A stretch of 64,000 bases of DNA from Nemertoderma westbladi (lineage: Eukaryota; Xenacoelomorpha; Nemertodermatida; Nemertodermatidae), in contig JAUCBJ010003383.1 of the NCBI GenBank assembly GCA_032718475.1, forward strand, positions 62,001 to 126,000, in the 5' to 3' direction. This document shows positions 33,521 to 44,775 of the stretch, piece by piece; position 1 is the stretch's first letter, and each line of letters opens with the position of its first letter. The notes under the pieces were generated by a model. The model worked only from the letters and a program-made list of their open reading frames with translations, had not been told where the DNA came from and searched no databases. The position numbers and the translations under genes are program-made.

Positions 33521-33584
33521 CCGTGGTATGTTTGCTAGTCTGTAAGTAAGTAGGCCTATGCTGTGCTGGTGCTGTATGATGCAC
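30717..33584 (-). CDS. RTE LINE endonuclease-reverse transcriptase, N-terminally truncated
   Basis: A 955-codon frame without internal stops. The first 38 or so codons are fused flanking sequence; element sequence begins near ASADDSGNGGIGLLM. The apurinic-like endonuclease retains CYSPTSVAP, FLGDFNASL (about residue 130) and the SQIDHILFRR...SSDHRLI block with the catalytic Asp-His; the N-terminal catalytic Asn/Glu are absent. RT motifs are NRASGVDGVPPEVFK, YGSFRGISLISIAAKLYNRIL, GFRKGRGTMEPILALR, VIFVDFFKAFDSVSR, LWGVLQGDTLAPFLF, LDFADDLGVLSE and YLGSWI. The protein nicks DNA and copies its RNA at the nick. An intact RT frame suggests recent activity of the family. Confidence 0.85.
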   Translation of the reverse strand: MHHTAPAQHRPTYLQTSKHTTATWYCYQAVLLRLALASADDSGNGGIGLLMNPTANAALDKIDQISNRIIRCHFSCSGRLAKKFPKVVLIVCYSPTSVAPVEEVENFYHNLQAANDGVDQHAFLTFLGDFNASLHQSPTSPWVYSNSVNRNSVHLQDFISGNGLFSAGTQFKKRTGKLWTHSGPSGHKSQIDHILFRRKYRSSIQDCNAFTLRPFSSDHRLIVAKVRLSLRASRTTKSALPRHDWSSLLQQPSVRSSFTLQLSNRYEALASEAADHCEGYTAFTEAVKLAAAETVPVYPLNRKRAPWTDNKIQKCRNDLHKAQKESRLKQTTAAKNAVKAASRSLNRQYSANLQELINQQVDAINDADDSRQSSQAWKSINLLTGRKSQPTTKVKAESPADRLNGWKAHFEKLLNNDRVLPDNFIEVKVSESVLPDIPIGDISFAEVKAAAKSIKTNRASGVDGVPPEVFKIPECLKLIYPIIVDMYRTTRVPQEMKTNKLVPVPKKGNLTLYGSFRGISLISIAAKLYNRILLNRIRDPIERLLRGNQNGFRKGRGTMEPILALRRIIEELSKKKDRHLAVIFVDFFKAFDSVSRSRMFSILSLYGIPDEIIAAIRSVYDGSTTFVSTVDGDTEPFEVLWGVLQGDTLAPFLFIIVVDYVLRMSLDHYNDDGVMITPPTGSRSRGNPAKYLTDLDFADDLGVLSESLEGAQRLLSSLEHAASSVGLFINSRKTKILTVNFESPQQVSDRMSITSKDGMLEHVDDFCYLGSWIRKSGEDLRIRKGKAWAALNRLSRIWKSPRINRKLKVRLFRAAVVPVLLYGSPCWALTAEDTKSLDGTFTRMLRRVHCVKYNAHISNQTLYNIGGVSLVPPSLTLEQNRLRFAGHCFRREDQPVHNLVLWQPHGVNKHGGQPMTFLRRILKDTGLKDADDLANVMGDRELWRCNFVDKPAQHS

Positions 33585-33599
33585 TGGTGGCGAGTTATC

Positions 33600-35040
33600 A
33601 TTACTGCATTATGGCTGTTCGCGTACGGTACTGGGTACTGGTGCGCGGTACGTAGCAGCCTAGTATTACACATTACGCATTTATGTCTGTATGTATGGTT
33701 TTTTGTTCTGGGGTGGTATGCACCAAGCGATCTAATTAGTCTGAACTAGGTAACCTGTTCTAATTAGAACCAGCTCAGTCTAATCATTATGCACAAACTT
33801 TAGACTAGCCTAATTTCTAGTCGAATTAGAATATAAATATTAGACAGCTAATAGGTGTCTAATATTATAGTTTCTGCTCAGCTGTTGATATGTTTCCAAT
33901 AGTTACGAGCCACACAATCAACAGATTTGGCATTCTGTAGTTAATTAGTTTGAGTAACGAGTGGACATTATACTGTATAGTACTGTAAATGCACAATATA
34001 CACGTACTGCAAGTAGAGTAAGCGGTAAGCCATACATAAAACTTAGCAAAAGAACTTTGTAAAAATTTGATATTAGTGCAATATATTATGTGTGAGCCGA
34101 GCGTGTCAAATAATATTTTATGTTTGTGAAAATGCTTAGAACACGCAATTAACTTTCTGTTTCACGTAAAAACTATTTACCATTACGGTCATGGGAACAG
34201 CTCGCTACCCACACTATATCGTATATCGGGCATAATCATTTAATGGCTGTTGTTAGGAAAAAATATAATTTTCCCTCAAAATCTCAAAGTTTAATGAACT
34301 TATAGTGCTCAAAATATAAAAATTATAAAGTAACAGGCTCTTTATTACGGTGGCCCACAGGTGACACAGTTAATAAAGAAATAACCTCAATTCGCAGAAG
34401 TTTAGTTTTGTCGTGAAATGTCGCAGCACGTTTAGTTTATGACGTGAAATTTCGTTGCACGTAGTTTATGCCGTGAAATTTCACAGCACGTTTAGGTTAT
34501 GCCATGAAATTTTACAACACGTTTACTTTATGCCGTGAGATTATATCTCTGTCCGGTTCATACATTTTGGAACAAAAACTACAAGAATCGATAGAGGAAA
34601 ACTCTAAGGAAACTTCTACCTCTAACCTTTAATAATCAAAATACACAACTGAAATCGAATGCCCATAAAAATCTGCTTAAGCTTAAAAAAATAAATTTTG
34701 AAAACGAAAACCAGGAATATGATATTGTTTAATTCAAAATTTAGTCAATTTATGAAAGGTATAGGGACATAAATAACGCCAGAATTTTAGCATGTTTTCA
34801 AAACTGTATGCCACACATAGTATCAACATTCTGTTAATATTTTAGTCATTTTTCGAAGGTATTTATTCAACTAAAACCACGAATAGCAAAAATCCCCATT
34901 CAAATATCTTAATTATCCGCAAAAAATGTGACGAATTTCTGATTATGCCCATAGACCTATGGAAGCCTCAATGTAAGAAACCAGCACCACACAATACCAG
35001 CAGAATACTGTAGTATTCATTAAGGTAACACCCAAACAGT
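33600..35040. other. Non-coding interval with a short tandem repeat
   Basis: 34400-34540 holds about four imperfect units of roughly 31 bp around GCCGTGAAATTTCACAGCACG. 33720-33860 is rich in CTAATTAG-type inverted words similar to those in 35130-35280. No gene seen. Confidence 0.6.
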
Positions 35041-35720
35041 GCTAGACAGATAGCCAATGATAAATCTTTAAAGAATAATGCTGATCTGTGATTGGATTTT
35101 GATACAATTGGAGCTAATCATTGTATTGGTTCTTCCAGTGTAATCTAATTAGACTGAACTAGGAATAGAATAGAGTGGAAAATGTTGGTGCATATAGAAA
35201 TTAGACTGATCTAACTCTAGACTGAGTCTACACTAATTAGTGAACTAATTAGACTCATTCTATTCTAAATTTGTGCATATCAGCCCTGCCCTGGTAGGAC
35301 AAAAACCCCAACTGTGACCCTGCGGCGGAAAACCTTTTTTAGAGAGAGCTGTTAACCCTGGTAGCCCCGATATTACAGTATATACCAGTTGGATGGCGCT
35401 ATTGCGGGGATTTTTATGGTTCTAGAACAGCTGGTCCGTGAAATGCTCTAAATTTCCCTCTCAACGGGCAGAGTGTATATCTATTATCTATTTGAGACTC
35501 TAGTAGACTGTGCGCTTTTATCAATTTGCCATGATCTGGAACAGCAGGTGGTCTTGTTACAAGACTCCCTTCTTGTAACAAGACCACCTGCTGTTCCAGA
35601 TCCTCATTAAATTTCGATTTGAAAATGGAGATTAACCAATCTCTCGAGAGTTGTCGTCGGTGGGTGAAGTGTCATAGCGCCTAGTGTTTTGTTCCTGACT
35701 AATGTAGGCTGGGGTCTGAG
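35041..35720. repeat. 680-bp direct repeat, copy 1
   Basis: From GCTAGACAGATAGCC to GGGGTCTGAG. Contains an inverted CTAATTAG-rich block (35140-35280) and the hairpin at 35533-35602. Confidence 0.85.
35533..35602. repeat. Perfect 31-bp inverted repeat with 8-nt loop
   Basis: Arms GATCTGGAACAGCAGGTGG... and the exact complement, loop ACTCCCTT. The second copy, 37040-37109, has a single mismatch. Confidence 0.9.
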
Positions 35721-36459
35721 GCAAAGTATCCCATGGGTGAAGGAGATCACCCCCGGACAAGATGCAATGGTGGGTGTCTTGCACGAACTTGACTCCATTT
35801 CTGGGGTGTGTTAATGGGCCTGTCAGAGGGGGCAAGTGTCCGTCTCCTGGGTGGCAATGGTGTTCCCGCTCCCGGATGCTGGTTCCCCACTACCAACGCA
35901 TTCGCAGTTACATGGGTCGATCCGGGGAGCGAGTGCCTGCCATCCATTTGGTTCATACATAGAGGGTTTGGGTGCACAATAATCGGGGGCATTTCATTAT
36001 TTTGTATCTGGTCGGCATTATTCCTTCCTGCATCCTGGGTGTATTGCATTTTGGGTGTCCTTGATCCCTCTCCAATATGCGTTATTGGAGACAATCCGGT
36101 GCCGAGTGCCGTCTCTCATCCTTGGGTTTGGCTATAGTGCTTGATGGTCTGGTTTTTTTTACGTATGTCATTGAGGGGATGGCTTGTGTATATTGGACCG
36201 TACTCAAGGGGTCGCTAGTTTTAACTACGACTTCGGCAGGAAGCGTAGCATCTCTGTTGTTAATAAATGTTTGTGTGGTTATCCAAGGCACTACTACTTG
36301 GTCAATGGGCTCTACAGACAAGTCAGCTTGCAATGGGATAGCTGGTCTGGACCGACACCATTCTTTAGGGTTTCGATAGATTGTGAGGGGGGCTCGTTTG
36401 GTTCGTCCTCCTCCTGCAACCTTCGTAAGGGATTTCGGGCATCGAAATCCTGGGGGCAT
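35632..36459 (-). pseudogene. Possible decayed Pro-rich coding region inside the unclassified element
   Basis: Three overlapping minus-strand frames (36459-36082, 36094-35747, 35835-35632) chain together if two frameshifts are allowed. All are rich in Pro, Thr and Asn with low hydrophobicity, like a disordered Gag-type segment. The plus strand is also open over much of this stretch, so the coding direction is unsure. No domain recognised. Confidence 0.25.
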
Positions 36460-36549
36460 CCAAAGTTAAAGTCTGCTTGCCTGGGCGGCATTCAGTCTCT
36501 ATCTTGTGAAGATAGGTCTGGAAAGACTCGAGCAGCTCTCTTTCTCTTA

Positions 36550-37227
36550 GCTAGACAGATAGCCAATGATAAATCTTTAAAGAAATGCTGATGTGAGATT
36601 GGATTTTGATACAATTGGAGCTAATCATTGTATTGGTTCTTCCAGTGTAATCTAATTAGACTGAACTAGGAATAGAATAGAGTGGAACATGTTGGTGCAT
36701 ATAGAAATTAGACTGATCTAACTCTAGACTGAGTCTACACTAATTAGTCAACTAATTAGACTCATTCTATTCTAAATTTGTGCATATCACCCCTGCCCTG
36801 GTAGGACAAAAACCCCAACTGTGACCCTGCGGCGGAAAACCTTTTTTAGAGAGAGCTGTTAACCCTGGTAGCCCCGATATTACAGTATATACCAGTTGGA
36901 TGGCGCTATTGCGGGGATTTTTATGGTTCTAGAACAGCTGGTCCGTGAAATGCTTTAAATTTCCCTCTCAACGGGCAGAGTGTATATCTATTATCTATTT
37001 GAGACTCTAGTAGACAGTGCGCTTTTATCAATTTGCCATGATCTGGAACAGCAGGTGGTCTTGTTACAAGACTCCCTTCTTGTATCAAGACCACCTGCTG
37101 TTCCAGATCCTCATTAAATTTCGATTTGAAAATGGAGATTAACCAATCTCTCGAGAGTTGTCGTCGGTGGGTGAAGTGTCATAGCGCCTAGTGTTTTGTT
37201 CCTGACTAATGTAGGCTGGGGTCTGAG
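36550..37227. repeat. 680-bp direct repeat, copy 2
   Basis: See copy 1. The hairpin is at 37040-37109. Confidence 0.85.
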
Positions 37228-38480
37228 TGGCTGGGCAGAGGTGGAGTGGGGGCAGGGCGCGACTTCCAATATGAAACCTCAGTAAAACCATCGTTGTTAC
37301 TGGGTTCCCCATCCCCGTTTGGGAGTACCCATTTGTTAATCCCTCTGGGGACTGGACAGGACATATGCCCTAGCCCTGCGTACATGTAGGACTATATTAC
37401 CCCACACTGAACCAATGTTACGAAGGCCTTGTCTAGATGCACGCTGACTGAAACCATTCATCCCTAGACTTTGATACTGTACAACACCCCTGTAAGAGCG
37501 AGAAGTAGCCGCCGGTGCCCAAATGTTTCCAATCCTGGAACCCACAACATTAGAATCGACAGTCGACTTTAGTTGTGAGAGCAATCTTTCTGTCGTTCTG
37601 GTTTCCATCCAAGCGATCTTTAAAACACTTCTCCAGTTTGTTGACTTTTTCAATAATCAATGAAACTGTAGTCTCCTCTTTCACCCTAGATACCAAAGTG
37701 GGACCATTTGGTATTCCGACAGCCATGGAAGCATAGCTTCTAAGCAATCAATGGCAATAGTTGGTAACTCTCTTAGAATCCAACTCCATCACTGTGTCGT
37801 AAATATTCCTAATATTTACGGCTATTGCAGCCCTATCAGCAGTATCCTGTTGTGCCGCACAAAGTTATTTTTGCACAGTATATTTCCTCATCGCAAAATA
37901 TGACAAGCAAATCTCCTCTGTAACTGTTGATGTACCCGAAGAATGACCTTGCATAATTAATCACAGACAAGAATTGACAATAACTATGCTTCCATTCACA
38001 GGACTCGAGGTTGCCCCTGCTGCTACCCTGATCTATCTGCATCACCGCAGTTCCGGCCACACCCAATGCCAATACCAACCAGGACTGGGACCGGGCTATT
38101 TGCTGTTGTACTGGTCATGAAGTACAGTTGTACACAGTACAGCAGTATAGAACTTCAAGATTAATGCAATTTCAGAATTAGGCAGTTTGAATTTGAAAAG
38201 TAATATATTGAATATATTTTAGGCATGGAGGCGACCTAATTTGTAAAAAATTGTAAGAAAATTAAAACTTGATTTTATTAATGTCACTATCACTATTTAA
38301 AATGTATTGTATTGTATGGTAATAATTATGTAATATATTATTAATATAACATCTTGTTTATCTACTTTACAGAAAAGATAATCCAATATTTTAGAATTCT
38401 AAGGCAAAATAAATTTTAAGTTATTGATTCTACGGGTGATTCTGGTGAAACAGGTTGGAACAGGTGATTAAATGTTGGTT
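37228..38480. other. Interval with a possible LINE ORF1-like remnant on the minus strand
   Basis: The frame at 37550-37747 contains IIEKVNKLEKCFKDRLD, reminiscent of the coiled coil in the LINE ORF1 fragment at 58297 (LNEIRHLKQCFQDKFDRQ). The rest shows nothing I can assign. Confidence 0.25.
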
Positions 38481-38486
38481 CCAACG

Positions 38487-38776
38487 CATCTGAATGATTC
38501 CCAGAGAGGGTAGATGCTGGTTCCTACGCATCTGAATGACTCACTTGCGAGGGTGGATGTTGATCCAACTCACCTGAATGATTCTCTGGAGAGGGTGGAT
38601 GTTGATCCAACTCACCTGAATGATTCTCTGGAGAGGGTGGATGTTGATCCAACTCACCTGAATGATTCTCTGGAGAGGGTGGATGTTGATCCAACTCACC
38701 TGAATGATTCTCTGGAGAGAGTGGATGTTGATCCAACTCACCTGAATGATTCTCTGGAGAGAGTGGATGTTGGTTC
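38487..38776 (+). repeat. 42-bp minisatellite
   Basis: About six units of 42 bp around GTTGATCCAACTCACCTGAA. Because 42 is a multiple of three, long repetitive frames appear on both strands; none is a credible gene. Confidence 0.9.
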
Positions 38777-38889
38777 CACATTATTATTACGTCGCTGTAT
38801 ATTATGTCGCTTTTTAATTATCCTAAAAGTTAAAATTATAAGTCCATCAACCTTTATATATATATATATATATATAGGAGGCGTAACAA

Positions 38890-39760
38890 TTCACGAATGG
38901 AGGATTTAATGCAAGCACTTTATGAATATGGAGCAGCATTCATTGCTAGGGGTTGGAGAATGGCCGATGTTACTACACAATTTGCAGCGGCAGCTATTCA
39001 GACACAGTTAGAATTTCTACAAAATGATAAAAAACGAAATAAAACTAAATATACCATATTTTATGTTAGTAACACTGAACCTATATTAGGATCAATACAA
39101 AAGATAGTAGACAAACATACACCTATTCTAAGAACAGACATCAGGACCAAGCAACTCATTGACTCTTATAAAATAGTAAATATTAACCGTAGGGCCCCTA
39201 CGCTAAAGGGAATTTTAGCTCCATCCAGTTTAACATCAAAGCAGAAGAACCAGGCAAATACAACACATGCTGGATCTAAAAAATGTACAAGACAGAAATG
39301 TATACCATGTGAAGCGATAAAACCAACAAAACAATTCGGATTAACCTCGACCCGTTTGAAAACTAAATATGAAATTAAACAGCGTCTTACCTGTGATGAC
39401 AAAGATATTATATATTTAGCAAAATGTAAAATATGTAACTTACAAGGAATCGGATCAACAGAAACATTTAAACCAAGGCTATCACAATATAAGTGTAATA
39501 TAAAGAATCATAAGCCACAAACGACTATAGAGAAACATTTTTGTAAAAATGAAAACCATGATTTTTCGCATTTCGAAATAACACCCATTGAAAAGGTCCA
39601 TTACAAAGGCAGGTGAAAGAAAGATCAGCGACGGGAGATCCGTACAAGGGAAGGATACTGGCAGTGCACCTTAAGAACAATCAAGCCATTTGGTCTCAAC
39701 ACTATAAATGAAGCGGTTTGCAATAATTTCGGCTTAGACGTATTTAATCGAGATTAGAGA
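38890..39760 (+). mobile_element. Penelope-like element 3' end (PLE 2): RT thumb and GIY-YIG domain
   Basis: The 239-codon frame 38897-39616 has the post-RT segment (TIFYVSNTEPILGSIQKIVDKH, then ILAPSSL) followed by the Cys-containing linker (CTRQKCIPC) and a GIY-YIG domain (DIIYLAKCKICN...). Past the stop at 39614, QCTLRTIKPFGLNT-like coding continues in another frame to about 39750. In the endonuclease the second Tyr of the motif is replaced (QGIGST) and the usual His after the Arg is Tyr, so catalysis is doubtful. The RT fingers and palm are missing; the piece starts directly after a TA repeat (38858-38876). Confidence 0.75.
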
Positions 39761-40935
39761 ACTCATTATGTAGACTAATGTACTGTAGACGCTTAATTTT
39801 CATGGAAACTGTAATGAATTAGCTATTTATTTATTTAATTATTTAAATCACTTGAAAAAGAAATATTATATTATTTCGAAAGCTTGTGTAATTTCTTATA
39901 ATTTTTATTTAACGTGGTTGATCTTGGTTTCCTTACAATTATATTTATATATTTTATATATAGTAATATATAAAATAATATAATTGTCCATAATAGGCGA
40001 CTGTCCAATACATTTTGATTTATTTTCGTAACTTATTGCATGTTTAGTAATAATATTTCTGAAAACTATATAGCTTATACTTGTTCCATAATTTATAATT
40101 ATATAAAATAATATCTAACTTATTACATTTTTTAAAGTTATGAAATATTAGAAATTTAATATTTATTTTAAAGTTTGAGTTGCCCTTGCCATCTTTATAA
40201 AAGAATAGCTCACTTTAAATTTAGTCGTAATTGAACGCAATGCATCATATCCCAACATGGTTTATTGAAATGAATCGTAAATTTATGGTGGAATATATAT
40301 ATACTGGTATATTATTATTATTATTATTATTACTAAGAATATATATTATAATTTTATTTGTAGTTAAAGTACCACCAAGCAGAGTATTAAACATATTAAT
40401 CTATCTTTGTAGTATATGAGCGAACAAAATGTATAATGATATACCTTCGACGGTAACAGCATACAAGGAGGAGTATCACGAGTATTATAATAATGGTAAA
40501 GACAACAAGGAGAGCTATAATTAATTCCAGGTTTTCGTTCAATTGTTCCCATATTGATTTTATTGCCGAAGTTTGTGTTTCGCATAACTGACCTTCAAAT
40601 CCATCTGAACAACTGAAAAGGAAGTTTGAATTAAATTTAATTAAATATCTAAAGTTTTCTTGAATTAATTACATGTCGCATTAACTTACTGCGTTTATAT
40701 TTCTTGAAAAGCATCATATGACCAATGGTCATCATATTTACTAACATGCGGCATGTGATAGGCAGAAGTTGTCAGTTTCTTCACAATGCAGTTGTTATTT
40801 ATAAAACTGACTCAATTTTAATCAATAATTGAAGCACTCAAAACTTTCTACCTGATAAATTAACTCTTCTTGAGAAAATCGTACCGTTCGTATGACCACC
40901 ATTAGCTTAACCGAGATAATAGAGATGCGCATTAC
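39761..40935. other. AT-rich non-coding interval
   Basis: Nothing assignable. Short frames only. Confidence 0.5.
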
Positions 40936-40939
40936 AGTT

Positions 40940-42150
40940 CGCATTAAGAATGCTTATTGACCAAATTGCGCTGCCACAACTCTACCACCCATGATGTTTC
41001 GCGTGATTAACTGCAAAGCCAGTGTACTGTATGAGGCGTCTCAAGACAGTCAGGGGCTGTCCGCTATGCGTATTCTCTCCATGAGGCTGCTAACGTGTCA
41101 AGCTTTCCACAGACATCTCCAATGACGTATAGGTTCATGTTGGAGATGTCTTTCTTGTACTTGATACAATTAACCCGTCTTATCATTCTTTTCTAAGTGC
41201 CATCCAAAGATGCGGCAGTTAGAGTCCAGCTTCCAGTCGCCACTTCCATATTAAAGTGCAGGTTTTACTGTTGCTCCAAACAATCGAACCTTAATTTTCC
41301 AGGGCATTCTATGTCACTTCCACCTCCTAGATAGACCATTCAATGGTGCTCATGCTTGCCCCTTATCCTCATATGATCAGACATTTATTGAAGACTCGCA
41401 AAGTTAACTGCCAAAATTGTGGTCAAAAAGACCAAGTATGCTCGATAGTCCCACTATTCTGGTTTCACTATTTTGGTCACCCATTCTGGTTTCCGAGTAG
41501 CAGTCTCTCCACAGTATCCATGATTCAATTCATAGTCTATTGTATAGATTTGCATCAATAAGAATCAACTAGATTTTATGAATAGATCCATAGAGTGTTA
41601 GGTTGCCCCACTTGGGAACTGGCACCAATTTATTTGTTATCATTGTTTGTATGGCGGGGGTTTTTTTTGATCTGCAAATGTCTAGAAGAATTTCGTAGAT
41701 GAGCTTCAAACACACATGTATTTTAAAGACCTCAGCATGCGACACGACATAGACTCGACTGGCACGATTGGCTGCTCTTTGCGGTAGTCTTGACTTCGGC
41801 AAAGGAGATTTCATCAATGGGTATTTCAAAGAGTCTTTGAGGCAATCAGCTTGAGAATTAGCCTTATTCTTGGTGGTTGGTTGGCCTTTCCAAGCATGCA
41901 GCAACCAAGTTAAGTTGATCGATGTCCTTGCCTGAGCTTATGATTGCCTTCTGGCATTGATGTCAAAGGTGGCATTAACCTACTGATTGATAAGCTCCTG
42001 TAGATTATCAGAGTAATGCGTGCTCAGGGATCTAGATGCAGAATTAATTGCTGCCTTAGCATCAATCTTGCCACTCGTCGCTTCGTCTTTTTGATTCCGT
42101 TCCTTGGTGAGGTGAGGTGAGGTCTTTGGCTCTCCCAAATTCTGGAACAG
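40940..42150 (-). mobile_element. RTE-type LINE, old diverged fragment
   Basis: The stretch 40950-41560 aligns with the end of the intact RTE copy but with many indels. The frame 41904-41569 still reads a string resembling the region from LNGWKAHF to NKLVPVPKKGNLTLYGS. Parts of the RT core between are deleted. Confidence 0.75.
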
Positions 42151-44480
42151 GAAGTCATTTACAGAAAGTCCAAAAAAAGTAATTTACCAGGATGAACACA
42201 TAAACTCCATTTTTGCAGTTAAGCGACCTGACTATATTAGTAGATGAGAGTTAGGAACGTTCACCTAAAAAATTTGGTCAGTAAATTTCGGGTCTGGAAA
42301 TTATTATTGTTTTATACTTACTGGCACCTCGAAGCAAACCCATCGTACACACAATCCCCGTATTGACATAGAGGTCGGGGTTCCGTACAGTTCTTATTTA
42401 TCACTACCATGGTTATGGAAAATGCATCAACCCAACAACAATAATATACTAATTATTATTTTTTTACTAATTAATTAATTTAATTTATTTATTTACTAAA
42501 CCACTACGTACTATTGAATGTTGTAATACCACAGTGTAATAAAAAAAGCAAACTTTTTTGGATTCTCTACCATTCCTATAATATAATTTTATAATTTCTT
42601 CGAAAAATATCACATTTATTTAACAGGAATATTTATATTTTTTAAAAATGCAATCATTTTTAAAAATTTGCATAAATACATATTCGCTTCAGTTTTATCA
42701 TCTTTACATTAAAAACCGGTATAACCACTTAGCACACTGTAATGTTTCAATTTACAAAAAAAATTATCCCATATAGCAGCACCTGCCTGACTACTTACAG
42801 CGCCTACATATTGCCACTTCCACATCCGATGGTTTCCTATATTAGTAAAACTACAGATATGCAAATATGATAGATATAATATTCTTCTAAAGTAAGAGAT
42901 TATAGTTATTAGGCCAAATTACTATCTTTGGTACATAAATTGGTATCAGGTTAACCTTTATCCTCGCATTATATTCTAATTGGAATATTATTGCATATTC
43001 ACTTACAATAAACATCATATTATAGTCTCTGGGTTGTAACAATTAACATTTTTGTCCTATTAAATTCCTGATACTATTGTTCTTTAAAAGCTTAGCTTCA
43101 ATGAAAAGCCCTAAATCGAAATAAATCCAACATCTTGGTCAGAAAATATGCAGAAAATCGCCAAACTGCAAGGAAATGTCAAATATAAAATCAATTTTAA
43201 AACAGGTGTGCTGTTTATAAAATGTTCAGCGGCTACAATGCTTGAAAAGTATGTAAGCACCACGAGTGTAGTATGTAGTACGGTTTCTTTTAAAAGGAAG
43301 CTAATTAATTTATCGCTAAGACAAATATTTTGGGGTAAATTAAATATTAACAAATTTAGCAATGATTTAGTTAGTTGTTACTATTTTACTGTTGTGGGTA
43401 GAAAAATATTGTTGTGATTTTCTCAAAATATGTTACTGATACTCGTGGCTTTAAATGCAGTGCAGTCATACATAACTATTCACAATATCTACATATATAA
43501 TGTAACAATATCATAACAACAGATCTTTCATTAACATAACGTATACATTAACAAAATATTAACATAATTTAGTGTCGCTTTAGTAATACTCATATTAACA
43601 AAATATTAACATAATTTAGTGTCGCTTTAGTAATACTCATACATAGTTGGACTCATACGTATTTACATAGATTGTTAGAATACAGCTAGTAATATAGATA
43701 GAATATATTGTATATTGATGATAATAAATAAAAAATAGTAATTATATCCACTGACTTTAAAACTTAAAAACCGGGATTAATATAAATTTATTTGTAATAT
43801 AATATATTCGAATTATTGAATGCTATTGTTATTCTATACAATTACGGAATATAATAAATAACTGATCTAAATTTATACAGTTTTAACAACTTTTTCGATT
43901 TGGTAATGTGTCTCACATTTGAACGACGTACATTTATGAATCCGTATAGAATAAAAAGTAACAGATACATCAATCAGAGTAACTCATTATATATGTACAA
44001 CACCCCTCCCTCTGTTATCAATAGTGAGGTATCACCTGCAAGTCAATCAATGTGCATAAGTATGTTGTATTGGTAAACAAATAATGTTAAAATATAATGA
44101 TTTTTTATCTATAGAGGATTGACCGGATTTCGCAGAATTAATCTTAGGAAGGGTATTGCCGATTAATTATACGCAAATGGTTGTTGCAAAGGGCTTTCCC
44201 ATAGAAACTAAACGTTCCAACACAATTAGTCATATAAAGGTAAAATACACCGATAATGTTAACAATTAGTTGATGTGCTCACTTAACCACATTCTTGTCG
44301 TTATTAGTTTGCATAGCGATAACTGAGACATTAGACGGTAGTGAACATAAAAATAACCGATAAGACAAATGTAGCATTGGAGTCTATATAAATAATGTAG
44401 AAATAGTCGTGGCTATATTATTATAAGGATATGGCAATGAAAATAAATATTATATCCAAATTGTAACTCTTAATTAACTT
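42151..44480. other. AT-rich non-coding interval with a 47-bp tandem duplication
   Basis: 43547-43593 and 43594-43640 are identical 47-bp units. The 89-codon frame at 43148-43417 has no recognised domain and its complement is also open, so I do not call it. Confidence 0.5.
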
Positions 44481-44483
44481 GTC

Positions 44484-44775
44484 GTTATATAAGTAAATAA
44501 AGTAAAGTAAAGTAAATTTTCTTCGGCCAATAGGCCAGGGATTGCGCACAAAGTCTGACGACTTATTTCCAGTGCGGTCCCCCCAGAACTTTACTCTCCA
44601 GAGGAAACTCCAGTACTCATTTAGCTACTATTTAAGGATGCAAGGCAGAGATGCGCCCTGGCTGGTCCCTTCAAAGCATTCGTGCCGAAACTAGAACTGC
44701 CCTGGTCCATGCGAGGAACGAACACACGACCTGAATTCAATGCACCACGACACCAATGTGGGATGCTCGAATGTC
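44484..44775 (-). mobile_element. Possible tRNA-derived SINE
   Basis: Read on the minus strand it has a B-box-like GTGTTCGTTCCTCGC near its start, a compact GC-richer body, and ends in a (TTTAC)n-type simple repeat (44492-44516). The A box is unclear. Confidence 0.35.

Larger units (their letters stand above)
35041..37227. mobile_element. Unclassified element bounded by 680-bp direct repeats (LTR-like)
   Basis: Two direct repeats, 35041-35720 and 36550-37227, differ at only about ten positions. They bracket an 829-bp interior of higher GC content. The repeats do not have TG...CA ends and I see no target duplication, so an ordinary LTR element is not proved; a short non-autonomous LTR-like element or a local duplication are both possible. 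Confidence 0.6.
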
